Assembly: GCF_000690055.1 (NCBI RefSeq)
Contig: NZ_JJNZ01000021.1
Coordinates: forward strand, 1 to 63,889
Source of the DNA: Pseudoalteromonas fuliginea
GTDB taxonomy: Bacteria > Pseudomonadota > Gammaproteobacteria > Enterobacterales > Alteromonadaceae
DNA: 63,889 nucleotides
Direction of reading: 5' to 3'
Shown here piece by piece: positions 45,687-58,714 of the stretch (the stretch's first letter is position 1; each line of letters opens with the position of its first letter). The notes under the pieces were generated by a model. That model saw only the letters and a program-made list of their open reading frames with translations. It did no database searches and was not told the origin of the DNA. The translations under genes and the position numbers were made by a program.

Positions 45687-47843
45687 ATGGTAGCTACACG
45701 TCAATCACATCAGCAAGTTGAAACAGGTGATTTTGCGACTCGTCTTAAAGTACTCAAACTTTGTGCTGAAAAGGCGGAGATGCTTAATCAAGCGCAAGCA
45801 CTGTGTGTTAACAGTAATAGTCAGAGTCGACAAAACACAGCCATTGAAATGGTTGAGATTTTAGTTGAGTTAAATCTTGATGCTGAATCGTTAGCGACGG
45901 CGTATTTAACCCCATATTTTTTAGATGGCTTAGTGCCTTTAGAAGTGATCGAAGAGCAGCTAGGCAGTAATGTGGCCATACTGCTAACAGGCGTTGCGCA
46001 AATGGCGACTATTAGCACTTTATCGCATCAAGGCAAAGGCACGGTGCAAGTCGATAACATTCGAAAAATGCTGTTAACCATGGTTGAAGATGTCCGTGCA
46101 GTGGTTATCAAGTTAGCTGAGCAGGTTTGCCATTTACGTAACGTAAAAGATGCTGGCGAAGAAGATCGCGTTATTGCTGCAAAAGAAACTGCCGATATTT
46201 TTGCCCCACTAGCTAATCGACTCGGTATTGGGCAATTAAAGTGGGAGCTTGAAGATTTATCGTTTAGGTATCTTCGTCCTGATATTTACAAAAATATTGC
46301 TAAGCAACTCGATGATAAACGTTTAGCACGCGAAGCTTATATGGAAGATATGGTGGAGCAAGTCAAAAGCCGTTTGAGTGAAGCAGGCATAGAGGCTGAA
46401 GTTTACGGTCGACCTAAACACATTTACAGTATTTATAAAAAAATGGCGCAAAAAAACTACGAATTTGATCAACTGTTTGATATTCGTGCTATGCGTATTG
46501 TGGTTGAGCGCTTGCAAGACTGCTACGGTGCGTTGGGTATTGTGCATACCAATTGGCGTCATCTTAATAAAGAGTTTGACGATTACGTCGCGACGCCGAA
46601 ACAAAACGGCTATCAGTCTATTCATACCGTGGTATTTGGCCCTGAAGGTAAAACTGTAGAAATTCAAATACGTACCCAAGATATGCACCAAGATGCAGAG
46701 CTGGGTGTGGCAGCGCATTGGATATATAAAGAAGGCGCATTACCAGGGCGCGGCTCGGGTTATGAGCAAAAAATTAGCTGGCTACGTAAATTACTGCAAT
46801 GGCAAGAAGAAGTAGTTGATGGCGGCGATTTAGCTGAAGAGCTTAAAAATCAGGTGGTTGAAGACCGCGTATACATATTTACACCCAGTGGCGATATTAT
46901 TGATTTGCCACTTGGCGCTACACCGCTTGATTTTGCTTATTATATTCATTCGAACGTTGGCCACCGCTGTATTGGTGCAAAAGTATTTGGCAAAATAGTG
47001 CCGTTTACGCATCAACTTACAACGGGGGATCAAGTAGAAATACTGACACAAAAGCAACCTAATCCGAGTAGAGATTGGTTAAACCCGTCACTAGGTTACA
47101 TTAAGTCATCGCGTGCAAGAGCTAAAATACATCATTGGTTTAAGCAACTTGATCGCGACAAAAACTTAAGTGCTGGTAAAGAAATACTTGATAATGAACT
47201 GCAAAAATTAGGTTTAAGCTATAAAGCTCTAGAGCCGGCAATAAAGCGGTTTAACTTTAAAGAGCTTGACGATTTAATGGTTGCCATTGGTGCGGGTGAT
47301 GTACGCCTCAATCAAATGCTAAATTTTGTTACCGACCGCACAGAAGACGAACCGGTAATTCGTATTAAAGCACCCAGTAAAGTAACGGGTGATAAAAACG
47401 GCATTGTAGTTGATGGCGTTGGTAGTTTAATGAGCCATGTTGCAAAATGTTGCCGCCCTGTACCTGGCGATGAAATTATCGGCTATATTACGCAAGGGCG
47501 TGGTATTGCGGTGCATCGTGAAGATTGTGACTCATTTAACCACCTTAAGGCACAACACCCAGAGCGTGTTATTGCAGTGAGTTGGTCAGACGATATTAGT
47601 GGTTCATATGCACTAAGTATTAAAATAGAAGCAACCGATCGTTCAGGGCTAATACGCGATATAAGCTCAGTACTTGCTAACGAAAAAGTCAACGTACTTA
47701 ATATGAATGTAAATACAGTTGAAGATAATCAGTTAGCAGTGTTCACAATGCAAATAGAAGTACATGACTTATCGGGTACTAACCGTGTTCTTTCTAAGTT
47801 ACACCAAATTGAAGGTGTACACGATGCCAAGCGTGGTCATTAA
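45687..47843 (+). CDS. relA: (p)ppGpp synthetase I RelA
   Basis: Ribosome-bound synthetase of the stringent response. 718 residues. The HD hydrolase region is degenerate (no HDxxED), so it is a synthetase-only RelA rather than SpoT. Synthetase motifs include RLGIGQLKWELEDLSFRY and GYQSIHTVV. TGS (VYIFTPSGDIIDLPLGATPLDFAYYIH), zinc-finger and ACT domains follow. A GGAGG site precedes ATG. Confidence 0.97.
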   Translation: MVATRQSHQQVETGDFATRLKVLKLCAEKAEMLNQAQALCVNSNSQSRQNTAIEMVEILVELNLDAESLATAYLTPYFLDGLVPLEVIEEQLGSNVAILLTGVAQMATISTLSHQGKGTVQVDNIRKMLLTMVEDVRAVVIKLAEQVCHLRNVKDAGEEDRVIAAKETADIFAPLANRLGIGQLKWELEDLSFRYLRPDIYKNIAKQLDDKRLAREAYMEDMVEQVKSRLSEAGIEAEVYGRPKHIYSIYKKMAQKNYEFDQLFDIRAMRIVVERLQDCYGALGIVHTNWRHLNKEFDDYVATPKQNGYQSIHTVVFGPEGKTVEIQIRTQDMHQDAELGVAAHWIYKEGALPGRGSGYEQKISWLRKLLQWQEEVVDGGDLAEELKNQVVEDRVYIFTPSGDIIDLPLGATPLDFAYYIHSNVGHRCIGAKVFGKIVPFTHQLTTGDQVEILTQKQPNPSRDWLNPSLGYIKSSRARAKIHHWFKQLDRDKNLSAGKEILDNELQKLGLSYKALEPAIKRFNFKELDDLMVAIGAGDVRLNQMLNFVTDRTEDEPVIRIKAPSKVTGDKNGIVVDGVGSLMSHVAKCCRPVPGDEIIGYITQGRGIAVHREDCDSFNHLKAQHPERVIAVSWSDDISGSYALSIKIEATDRSGLIRDISSVLANEKVNVLNMNVNTVEDNQLAVFTMQIEVHDLSGTNRVLSKLHQIEGVHDAKRGH

Positions 47844-47845
47844 CC

Positions 47846-48640
47846 ATGAATGATAATGCAGCGCTTACACAACTTCTTAGCATAATAAACACACTGCGAG
47901 ATCCCAAGGGCGGTTGTCCGTGGGATCTCAAGCAAGATTTTAAATCTATTGTGCCGCATACATTAGAAGAAGCATACGAAGTTGCTGACTGTATTGAGTC
48001 AGGCAACTTAGGTGAGCTTAAAGGTGAGCTCGGTGATTTGTTATTTCAAATCGTGTTTTATGCCCAACTAGCTCAAGAGCAAAACCTATTTGATTTTAAT
48101 GATGTAGTTGAGCAATTAAACAGCAAATTGATCCGTCGTCATCCACATGTATTTGCCGATAAAAAAGTACTCACTGCTGAGCAATTATCGCAGCAGTGGC
48201 AAGCAATAAAAGCGCAAGAACGCAGTACCAGAGCAAAAAGCGAATCACCTTCCTTTTGGCAAGATATTCCTGCAAATATGCCAAGTTTAAGCAAAGCTAA
48301 AAAAATCCAACAACGCGTGGCTTCTCTTGGTTTTGATTGGCCAACGTATCATGGTGCTCTTGATAAAGTGAGCGAAGAGGTGCTTGAAGTAAAAGAAGCG
48401 ATTGAACAGGACCCTTTGTCGGATCATACCGCAGAAGAACTTGGCGACTTACTTTTTGCAACCGTGAATGTAGTACGCCATGTAAAACGCGACCCTGAGC
48501 AACTTCTTCGCAGTGCCAATGATAAGTTTTCAACGCGCTTTGAAAAAGTCCAAGAGTATTTAAACGCACAAGGCAAAAGTTTAGATACTGCCACCTTTGA
48601 AGAAATGGATCGCGCATGGGATGCGATTAAAAAATTGTAA
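47846..48640 (+). CDS. mazG: nucleoside triphosphate pyrophosphohydrolase MazG
   Basis: 264-residue two-domain MazG. The first domain begins GGCPWDLKQDF and has the metal-binding EExxE-type helix EEAYEVADCI; the second repeats it (KVSEEVLEVKEAI, EELGDLLFATVNV). Hydrolyses dNTPs and (in E. coli) lowers ppGpp. It follows relA by 2 bp with no mazEF between them. Confidence 0.95.
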   Translation: MNDNAALTQLLSIINTLRDPKGGCPWDLKQDFKSIVPHTLEEAYEVADCIESGNLGELKGELGDLLFQIVFYAQLAQEQNLFDFNDVVEQLNSKLIRRHPHVFADKKVLTAEQLSQQWQAIKAQERSTRAKSESPSFWQDIPANMPSLSKAKKIQQRVASLGFDWPTYHGALDKVSEEVLEVKEAIEQDPLSDHTAEELGDLLFATVNVVRHVKRDPEQLLRSANDKFSTRFEKVQEYLNAQGKSLDTATFEEMDRAWDAIKKL

Positions 48641-48779
48641 TTAAATTATGCACATTTTTTGTGCGCACATTTGCTATTTTTAGCTGGATTGATAAGCCGT
48701 GTTTTGGTACAATTTCGCCCCGTCTTGATGATATACCCTTAGGCTCTTCTTTGGGTGTTATATTCCTTTTAATTCCTGA

Positions 48780-50429
<1,650 letters not shown>

Positions 50430-50432
50430 TTT

Positions 50433-50464
50433 AAAAAGGCCGTGCATATTGCACGGCTTTTTTG
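50433..50464 (+). terminator. pyrG terminator
   Basis: GCCGTGCA / TGCACGGC stem with a TAT loop and a T tract, just after the pyrG stop. Confidence 0.92.
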
Positions 50465-50478
50465 TTTTAAGGGCTGAC

Positions 50479-50644
50479 TAATACCAATTTTATTAAAAAC
50501 ATGAGCATTGTATCGCATTAAATAACTCACTCACTGCGTTAAAAATTACTCATATAGAACAACTATATGTCATAATTTCTGCCTTGTTATTGAGCTATTT
50601 TCTTAGCGCTATAATAGCTCACTAATTTAATGCAATTGGTATAA
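50479..50644. repeat. 166-bp palindromic repeat (MITE-like) upstream of eno
   Basis: Ends TAATACCAATT and AATTGGTATAA (10 of 11 inverted match) bound a unit with internal hairpins: GCATTAAAT repeats near the arms and a central CATATAG/CTATATG stem. It has no frame. Elements of this kind are scattered in Pseudoalteromonas intergenic regions (recall). The right end carries TGGTATAAA, an extended -10-like motif pointing at eno. Confidence 0.75.
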
Positions 50645-50645
50645 A
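50637..50645 (+). promoter_or_regulatory. extended -10-like motif at the repeat end, facing eno
   Basis: TGGTATAAA, formed by the right end of the repeat, would start RNA near 50652, about 50 bp before eno. There is no clear -35 element. Confidence 0.35.
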
Positions 50646-50669
50646 CTATATAAAACATAGTAAAGTTAG

Positions 50670-52004
<1,335 letters not shown>

Positions 52005-52044
52005 TTCTATTTTATATAGAATCTAATTTTTAATTTTAGATGAT

Positions 52045-52075
52045 AAAATCCTCGCACAAGCGGGGATTTTTTATG
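52045..52075 (+). terminator. eno terminator
   Basis: An 11-bp stem (one G-T pair), ACAA loop and T6. Confidence 0.9.
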
Positions 52076-52203
52076 CCTGCTACTTTTATTCAAAGAGATG
52101 AAAATAAGTTGTAGGCGTTAAGCTTGCTGACGCGCACGCAGTGCTAAAAGGAAGATTCACAAATAATAACTCTTTGTTTAAATCTTACTACTTTACAGAG
52201 CAC

Positions 52204-52875
52204 TCAAAGCTGAAATTGCTGTTTTAAAATCTCGCCAGTAAAACTGGTTTTTAGATAAAAGCCACGGGGCAGGGTTTTTATTATTTGCCCATTAGGGCCA
52301 ATGGCATCAGTGACTATTTTGCTATGGGCCGCTTTTGGGCGTATTTGCATTGCATCGCCTAAATGGCCCGATATTTCGTCAATTCGGCCAAGTGCAATTA
52401 ACTCCATTTGCTCTTCCCAGTCGCGCTGTAATAAAGCGTCCTGCTCAGGTGTGGGTTGCCATAAAAAGCCACTGCCGATTGTTCTATCAAATGGAGCAAT
52501 ATCACGCTCGCTTAAAATAGGTAGCCATAAAACGTGATTAAGCTTTTTGCGAACGCTGCTGGTATGCCACGTCATCCCCGTCACGTTCATTAGTGGCGTT
52601 ACAGATACAAATGTTGTTTCCAGTGGTTTCCCTTTATAAGAAATAGGGAGTGTTTTTAGCTCTATGCCTAAATCTTCAAAATCGGGTAGTGGTTTAGAGC
52701 CTGCAGTTGCACCTAAAACGTATTCTATTAATTGTCCCGTCCAGCCTTTTTCTCGCAGTAAATCGTCAGGCGTTTTAAAGTTATACTCATTGGCTAATTG
52801 GCCAAGTGTCAGGCCTGCAATATTATCAACCCGCTTTATTAGGTCATTAATTGAATGTGGTTTTGTTGGTCGCAT
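52204..52875 (-). CDS. mutH: DNA mismatch repair endonuclease MutH
   Basis: Nicks the unmethylated strand at hemimethylated GATC after MutS-MutL signalling. 223 residues with the PD-(D/E)xK-type residues in DFEDLGIELKTLP and PEQDALLQRDWEE. Its presence implies Dam methylation and methyl-directed repair. Divergent from rppH across a 426-bp DnaA-box spacer. Confidence 0.96.
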   Translation of the reverse strand: MRPTKPHSINDLIKRVDNIAGLTLGQLANEYNFKTPDDLLREKGWTGQLIEYVLGATAGSKPLPDFEDLGIELKTLPISYKGKPLETTFVSVTPLMNVTGMTWHTSSVRKKLNHVLWLPILSERDIAPFDRTIGSGFLWQPTPEQDALLQRDWEEQMELIALGRIDEISGHLGDAMQIRPKAAHSKIVTDAIGPNGQIIKTLPRGFYLKTSFTGEILKQQFQL

Positions 52876-53111
52876 ATCACTAATTTGAGTTGAATAAATA
52901 CCCTTGTCATGATAGCAAATCAGCTAAGCCGTGGATATCTTTGCGTTTGTGTGTTTTTTGTACATGAGGTGTTTGCTGTAATTTTACACACGCTAAAAAG
53001 TGAGCGAATTAACTTAAGTAACTGAACTGCTTTGTAATTTTGTGTTTTATAGTTCAGCTTTAATTAAGTGAGATTAGAGTTGCAGGGATAAATACAGATG
53101 TATGAACAAGT
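52876..53111. other. left part of the mutH/rppH spacer
   Basis: Gene-less, AT-rich spacer. It must hold the mutH promoter, but I see no convincing box. The DnaA-box cluster begins at its right end. Confidence 0.5.
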
Positions 53112-53215
53112 TTATCCACAGATTCTGTGGAGAAAGTCAGTTTTTAGATCTCATATTGTGGATTTGTTTGCAAAATGAGCGTGTTTTACAAAAGTTATGC
53201 ACAAGCTGTGGGTAA
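53112..53215. other. cluster of DnaA boxes, candidate DARS2-like site
   Basis: Within 104 bp lie TTATCCACA (53112-53120, perfect), TGTGGAGAA (53126-53134, reverse, one mismatch), TGTGGATTT (53157-53165, reverse, two mismatches), TTATGCACA (53195-53203, perfect to TTATNCACA) and TGTGGGTAA (53207-53215, reverse, one mismatch). E. coli DARS2, which reactivates ADP-DnaA, is (from recall) in the mutH-rppH spacer. The remaining 85 bp up to rppH carry its promoter region. Confidence 0.7.
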
Positions 53216-53301
53216 GCAGAGTAAAACTCGTAATAGTATTTGCCGTATTGCGGGTTATGTGGAACAATCATAAAAAATCGACTTACAAATGAGGCACTAA
53301 G

Positions 53302-53820
53302 GTGATTGATGCCGAAGGTTTTCGTGCCAATGTCGGAATTGTAATTTGCAATAATCAGGGACAGGTGTTTTGGGCCAGACGCTATGGTCAACATTCTTGG
53401 CAATTTCCCCAAGGTGGTGTTGATGATGGTGAGACAGCAGAACAAACCATGTACCGCGAGTTACACGAAGAAGTAGGGCTGCGACCAGAAGATGTAGAAA
53501 TAGTCGCAAGTTCAAAACATTGGTTACGCTATAAATTACCCAAACGATTAATCCGCCGAGACTCTAGTCCGGTGTGTATTGGGCAAAAACAAAAATGGTT
53601 TTTACTAAAATTACGCTGTAAAGACGAAGATGTAAATTTACTTAAAACCCATCATCCTGAATTTGATGATTGGCGCTGGGTAAGTTATTGGTATCCTGTA
53701 AGACAGGTTGTATCGTTTAAACGGGATGTTTATCGACGAGTAATGAAAGAGTTTGCTCCTTTCGCCATGCCTTTTAATAAGAGAGAACAACAGAAAGATC
53801 ATTGGCGAAGTAAAAGGTAG
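53302..53820 (+). CDS. rppH: RNA 5'-pyrophosphohydrolase RppH
   Basis: Nudix enzyme that removes pyrophosphate from mRNA 5' ends and triggers RNase E decay. 172 residues starting with [19 protein letters not shown], Nudix box [23 protein letters not shown]. Followed by ptsP after 30 bp, the E. coli order. Confidence 0.97.
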   Translation: MIDAEGFRANVGIVICNNQGQVFWARRYGQHSWQFPQGGVDDGETAEQTMYRELHEEVGLRPEDVEIVASSKHWLRYKLPKRLIRRDSSPVCIGQKQKWFLLKLRCKDEDVNLLKTHHPEFDDWRWVSYWYPVRQVVSFKRDVYRRVMKEFAPFAMPFNKREQQKDHWRSKR

Positions 53821-53850
53821 TAATTTCTCGATACAATAAAGGAGCAGGGT

Positions 53851-56115
53851 ATGCTGGCTACACTGAGATCTATTGCGGAGTCTGTATCGCGGCAAGCGAA
53901 TTTAGACAGCGCATTAGTGTGCTTTGTGCAAATGGTGAAAGATGCCATGAAAACCCAGTGCTGCTCCATTTATTTTGCAGATTACAGCCAAGACAATTTT
54001 GTACTTATGGCAACCGAAGGACTAAACCCCGATGCGGTAGGTAAGTTTAGAATTGGTTTTACCGAAGGTTTAGTTGGCCTAGTAGCGCAACGCGAAGAAC
54101 CTATTAATATTGCATTTGCTAAATCGCATCCGCGTTTTAAGCTCTCCCCTGAAGTAAATGAAGAAGGCTACAACGCTTTTTTATCTGTACCCGTTGTTCA
54201 TCAAAAAAAAGTATTGGGTGTTATTGTCGTTCAACAAAAAATGGCGCGTGTATTTAGCCAAGATGAAGAGTCATTTTTAATTACGCTTTCTGCTCAACTG
54301 GCTTCACAGTTAGCACATGCCGAAATTAAAGAAGTTTTGCGCCAAGATGAATCATCTCATCAAACATCGGTATTAAAAGGCGTATCGAGTGCGCCGGGTA
54401 TCGGTATTGGACAGGCATTTGTACTTTTGCCTAAACTTGATTTTAAATCGATTGAACTCAAAAAAGATCATGATACAACAGAGCAACGCCGTTTGTTTAC
54501 ACAAGCCGTAGCTGCAACGCGTAAAGAATTTAGTACCCTTTCGATGACGCTAAGTGATTCTATTCCGCACGAAGCTCTTGCTGTATTTGATGTTTACCAA
54601 CAGCTGCTTGATGCAAAAAGTTTAGGCCACAATGTAGAAATGCAATTACAAGAAGGCTGGTGTGCTAAAAGTGCATTAAAAATTGTAATAGAGCGTTTAA
54701 TATCTCAATTTAATGCCATGCAAGACCCTTACATAAAAGAGCGCGCCGTTGATGTTAAAGACATTGGCTTGCGGGTACTGCATCATCTTGTAAATACCGA
54801 ACATGCTGTTAAAAATTACCCTCCCAATACAATTTTGATTGCCAATACGTTAACACCAGCAATGCTTGCAGAAGTACCAAAAGGGCATTTAACCGGTGTC
54901 GTTAGTGTAAATGGCTCAGCAAATAGTCACGCGTCTATATTAACGCGTGCAATGGGTATTCCTGCTATTTGGGGTATAGAGGATTTACCTTTATTGCAGT
55001 TTGACGGTAAATCAATGATTTTAGATGCATTTGCAGGGCGTTTATACATATCGCCATCGCAAATGTTAATGGATGAATACACCGAATTACAGCATCAAGA
55101 TAATCTACTTAATAATCGCTTTTTAGCAGAGCAAGACTCAGAATCAATTACGCTTGACGGTGAGCATGTTAGCTTATTATTGAACGCAGGCCTTGAGCTT
55201 AATACCGAGCAAAGTAGTTCACATATTTGTGACGGTGTAGGGCTTTATCGAACCGAAGCGTGGTTTATGCAAAAAGGTCAGTTTCCTTCGCAATCAGAGC
55301 AAGAAAATTGGTATCGAGAAGTACTAACTAGCTATCATCCCAATCCTGTGGTTATGCGAACATTAGACATAGGTGGCGATAAGGTTCTTGATTACTTTAA
55401 CATAACCGAAGAAAACCCATTTTTAGGTTGGCGTGGTATTCGTATCAGCCTTGATCACCCTGAATTGTTTTTAGATCAACTCAAAGCCATGCTTAAAGCC
55501 AATATAGGTTTAGGTAATTTAAAAATAATGCTGCCAATGATCAGCGGAACCGAAGAAGTAGACGAGTCACTCGCATTGTTTGAGCAGGCTTATTTTGAGC
55601 TAAGTGAAAAATACCCAGAACAACAAATAGAAAGACCCGATATAGGTATTATGCTTGAAGTGCCATCAAGCGTATTTATGCTGCCAGAGTGGTCTAAAAA
55701 AGTTGATTTTTGCTCCGTAGGCAGTAACGATTTAACGCAGTATTTATTAGCGGTAGATAGAGCAAATGCCCGAGTTGCTGAGTTGTTTAATCCCTATCAC
55801 CCTGGCGTACTTAGAGTGCTTAATAAAATAGCCTGCGAGTGCGAACAGTATGAGTTACCTTTTAGTTTATGTGGAGAGTTAGGCGGCGATCCTGAAGGTG
55901 CAATACTCCTTATTGCTATGGGATACAGACGTTTAAGCATGAATCTATCATCACTTAATAAAGTTAAGTGGGTACTTAGACGTTTAAGTGTAAGTGATAT
56001 GGAACAATTACTAACTGCATGTTTGGCGCAGTCGACTGCAAAGCAAGTACTGCGTTTAACACGTAATTTTATGTTAGAACATCACTTAGGTGACTTGTTT
56101 TACACGCCAAAATAA
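53851..56115 (+). CDS. ptsP: PEP-protein phosphotransferase EI-Ntr
   Basis: First enzyme of the nitrogen PTS, which phosphorylates NPr from PEP. 754 residues: N-terminal GAF domain (about 1-165), an EI N-terminal helical region, the phospho-His in GSANSHASILTRAMG, and the PEP-binding barrel with MLEVPSSVFMLPEW and CGELGGDPEG. GGAGCAGGG precedes ATG. Confidence 0.97.
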   Translation: MLATLRSIAESVSRQANLDSALVCFVQMVKDAMKTQCCSIYFADYSQDNFVLMATEGLNPDAVGKFRIGFTEGLVGLVAQREEPINIAFAKSHPRFKLSPEVNEEGYNAFLSVPVVHQKKVLGVIVVQQKMARVFSQDEESFLITLSAQLASQLAHAEIKEVLRQDESSHQTSVLKGVSSAPGIGIGQAFVLLPKLDFKSIELKKDHDTTEQRRLFTQAVAATRKEFSTLSMTLSDSIPHEALAVFDVYQQLLDAKSLGHNVEMQLQEGWCAKSALKIVIERLISQFNAMQDPYIKERAVDVKDIGLRVLHHLVNTEHAVKNYPPNTILIANTLTPAMLAEVPKGHLTGVVSVNGSANSHASILTRAMGIPAIWGIEDLPLLQFDGKSMILDAFAGRLYISPSQMLMDEYTELQHQDNLLNNRFLAEQDSESITLDGEHVSLLLNAGLELNTEQSSSHICDGVGLYRTEAWFMQKGQFPSQSEQENWYREVLTSYHPNPVVMRTLDIGGDKVLDYFNITEENPFLGWRGIRISLDHPELFLDQLKAMLKANIGLGNLKIMLPMISGTEEVDESLALFEQAYFELSEKYPEQQIERPDIGIMLEVPSSVFMLPEWSKKVDFCSVGSNDLTQYLLAVDRANARVAELFNPYHPGVLRVLNKIACECEQYELPFSLCGELGGDPEGAILLIAMGYRRLSMNLSSLNKVKWVLRRLSVSDMEQLLTACLAQSTAKQVLRLTRNFMLEHHLGDLFYTPK

Positions 56116-56205
56116 CTAAGTGCGTCGAATTAATTTAAATACGAAGATGCTATTAGTTTTATAATCCTTTAATATATAAGTCTCCAAAGGGTATTTGAGA
56201 TTACT

Positions 56206-57015
56206 ATGTATGACTTAGGTTTGTTAGTCGCAAGCTGCGCACTACTAGGCTGTATTGTCGGGTTTTTAGCGGGTTTACTAGGCATTGGCGGCGGTTTAAT
56301 TATTGTCCCTGTACTCAGTGCGTTACTGCTGTCATTTAATGTAACCTCAGCAGATCATGTATTAGTGATTGCTATTGCAACGTCACTTGCTTCTATTTTA
56401 TTTACCTCCACCTCTTCAGCGTTGGCTCATCATAAAAATGATAATGTGCCTTGGGCAATTGCGCCTTGGGTTATGTCGGGTGTGGCTTTAGGCGCGCTTA
56501 TTAGCGGCTTTGCAGCTAGCCTTATTCCAGAGCAAATATTGCGCACTGTGTTTTCTGTAAGTGTTGTATTTATAGCAGGGAGAATGGTGCTCTCAACTCG
56601 TAATAAACCAATGTCAGAAAAACCGTTACCAGCAGGTCCTATTTTAGGCGGGATTTCGGCAATAATGGGCGGGTTATCAGGTTTAATAGGTATTGGTGGC
56701 GGCGCATTAATAGTCCCTATGCTTAATTATTTTTCGGTTGATATAAAAAAAGCAATTGGTTGTGCCGCAGCCTGCGGAATTGTTATTGCATTATTTGGCT
56801 CTGTTGGCTATGTCAGTGCCGGCTGGCACGTGACTGATTTAGAACATGGTTTTGCAGGATTTGTGTATCTTCCTGCGTTATTTGGTATTGTATTAACGTC
56901 GTGGTTTGTTGCACCTATTGGTGCTAAAGCAACTCATTATTTACCTGTTAATACAATTAAGAAAGTTTTCGCGGTGCTGCTTGTAGTTATCGCAATTAAA
57001 ATGGTTTTTAGCTAA
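56206..57015 (+). CDS. TauE/SafE-family anion permease
   Basis: A 269-residue protein with about eight membrane segments and two copies of a Gly-rich loop (LLGIGGGLIIVPVL, about 23-36, and IGIGGGALIVPML). The family exports sulfite, sulfoacetate or similar anions; the substrate here is unknown. It is inserted between ptsP and lgt, which are adjacent in E. coli, and lies 13 bp from lgt. Confidence 0.93.
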   Translation: MYDLGLLVASCALLGCIVGFLAGLLGIGGGLIIVPVLSALLLSFNVTSADHVLVIAIATSLASILFTSTSSALAHHKNDNVPWAIAPWVMSGVALGALISGFAASLIPEQILRTVFSVSVVFIAGRMVLSTRNKPMSEKPLPAGPILGGISAIMGGLSGLIGIGGGALIVPMLNYFSVDIKKAIGCAAACGIVIALFGSVGYVSAGWHVTDLEHGFAGFVYLPALFGIVLTSWFVAPIGAKATHYLPVNTIKKVFAVLLVVIAIKMVFS

Positions 57016-57027
57016 AGGTTTATTTTT

Positions 57028-57831
57028 ATGGCACTTGAGTTTCCTCAAATCGATCCAATAATTTTTTCAGTTGGGCCACTTAGCGTACGTTGGTACGGCT
57101 TAATGTATTTAATAGGTTTTGCATTTGCGATGTGGTTTGCAAATCGTCAAGCGTCAAAACCAAACTCTGGTTGGACTAAAGATCAAGTTAGCGATTTACT
57201 GTTTTACGGCATGTTAGGGGTAATACTAGGCGGGCGTATTGGCTACGTATTGTTTTACCAGTTTAGTTACTTTATAGAAAACCCACTGTATTTATTTAGA
57301 ATAGATCAGGGCGGCATGTCGTTTCATGGTGGAACACTTGGCGTTATAACCGCCGTCGCAATTTTTTCGTGGACGCGCAAAAAATCGCTTCTTCAAGTAG
57401 GCGACTTTGTTGCACCATTGGTTCCTGTAGGGCTTTTAGCCGGACGTATTGGTAACTTTATAAACGGTGAGTTATGGGGCCGAGTTACCGACGTGCCATG
57501 GGCAATGGTATTTCCAACGGGCGGGCCGCTTGCGCGTCACCCATCGCAATTATACGAAGCATTTTTTGAAGGCTTAGTGCTTTTTTTAATCTTGCAATGG
57601 TTTATTAAAAAGCCTCGTCCGGCAGGCAGCGTTGCCGGTGTGTTTTTATTAGGTTATGGCGTGTTTAGGTTCTGTATTGAATACTTCCGCCAACCAGATG
57701 CACAACTCGGTTTATTTGCCGACTTTATTTCAATGGGGCAAATACTTTCGCTTCCTATGATAGTAGGCGGATTAGGGTTATTAATTTGGGCTTATAAGCA
57801 ACCACAACACGTTACAACAGCTAAGGCATAA
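57028..57831 (+). CDS. lgt: prolipoprotein diacylglyceryl transferase
   Basis: Adds diacylglycerol to the lipobox Cys of prolipoproteins. 267 residues, seven membrane segments; the family signature [14 protein letters not shown] is intact, with the conserved [10 protein letters not shown] and the MSFHGG motif. Serves the lipoproteins in this window. Overlapping transcript with thyA (11 bp gap). Confidence 0.97.
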   Translation: MALEFPQIDPIIFSVGPLSVRWYGLMYLIGFAFAMWFANRQASKPNSGWTKDQVSDLLFYGMLGVILGGRIGYVLFYQFSYFIENPLYLFRIDQGGMSFHGGTLGVITAVAIFSWTRKKSLLQVGDFVAPLVPVGLLAGRIGNFINGELWGRVTDVPWAMVFPTGGPLARHPSQLYEAFFEGLVLFLILQWFIKKPRPAGSVAGVFLLGYGVFRFCIEYFRQPDAQLGLFADFISMGQILSLPMIVGGLGLLIWAYKQPQHVTTAKA

Positions 57832-57841
57832 TACAAAAAAC

Positions 57842-58693
57842 ATGAAACAATATTTAAAGTTATGTCAGCGTATTGTTGACGAAGGGCAGTGGGTAGAAAA
57901 CAAACGTACAGGCACGCGTTGTTTAACTGTAATTAATGCTGATTTAGAATACGATGTAGCTAATAATCAGTTTCCGATGATCACCACACGAAAAAGTTAC
58001 TACAAAGCAGCGATTGCTGAATTACTAGGTTACTTACGTGGTTACGACAGTGCTGGGCAGTTTCGTGATATTGGCTGTAAAACATGGGATGCTAATGCGA
58101 ACGATAATAACGCATGGCTTAATAATCCTAACCGTAAAGGTGAGGACGACATGGGACGCGTTTACGGCGTACAAGGGCGTGGTTGGCAACGCCCAGATGG
58201 TTCAACACTTGATCAGCTCGCTAAAGTTATTAATAACTTAAAAAATGGCATTGATGACCGTGGTGAGATAATCACGTTTTATAACCCAGGCGAATTTGAG
58301 CTTGGTTGTTTGCGCCCGTGTATGCATACGCACACCTTTTCGTTGCTTGGCGATACCTTATATTTAACGTCTTATCAGCGCAGCTGTGATGTGCCGCTTG
58401 GCTTGAACTTTAATCAAATACAATGCTTTGTATTATTGGCGTTAGTAGCTCAAATTACTGGCCATAAAGCGGGTAAGGCATACCATAAAATTGCCAATGC
58501 ACACATTTATGAAAACCAACTTGAGTTGATGCGAGATGTGCAGTTAACACGTCAGCCATTTGCATCGCCTCAATTAAAAATTAATCCAAAAATTAAATCG
58601 TTAGAAGACATAGAAACGTGGGTAACACGAGACGATTTCGAAGTAACAGGCTATCAATGCCACGAAGCGATTCAATATCCATTTTCAGTATAA
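57842..58693 (+). CDS. thyA: thymidylate synthase
   Basis: Methylates dUMP using methylenetetrahydrofolate. 283 residues against 264 in E. coli. The catalytic Cys is in LRPCMHTH, and [16 protein letters not shown] and HIYENQLE (substrate-binding) are present. Extra residues lie around [21 protein letters not shown] and a somewhat divergent C-terminus. It is the usual lgt neighbour. Confidence 0.93.
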   Translation: MKQYLKLCQRIVDEGQWVENKRTGTRCLTVINADLEYDVANNQFPMITTRKSYYKAAIAELLGYLRGYDSAGQFRDIGCKTWDANANDNNAWLNNPNRKGEDDMGRVYGVQGRGWQRPDGSTLDQLAKVINNLKNGIDDRGEIITFYNPGEFELGCLRPCMHTHTFSLLGDTLYLTSYQRSCDVPLGLNFNQIQCFVLLALVAQITGHKAGKAYHKIANAHIYENQLELMRDVQLTRQPFASPQLKINPKIKSLEDIETWVTRDDFEVTGYQCHEAIQYPFSV

Positions 58694-58714
58694 TAAAAGA
58701 TTAAGGAAAACATA

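Noticed and set aside
46323..46718. 131-codon minus-strand frame within relA
   Set aside because: Shadow of relA; composition is unlike a real protein.
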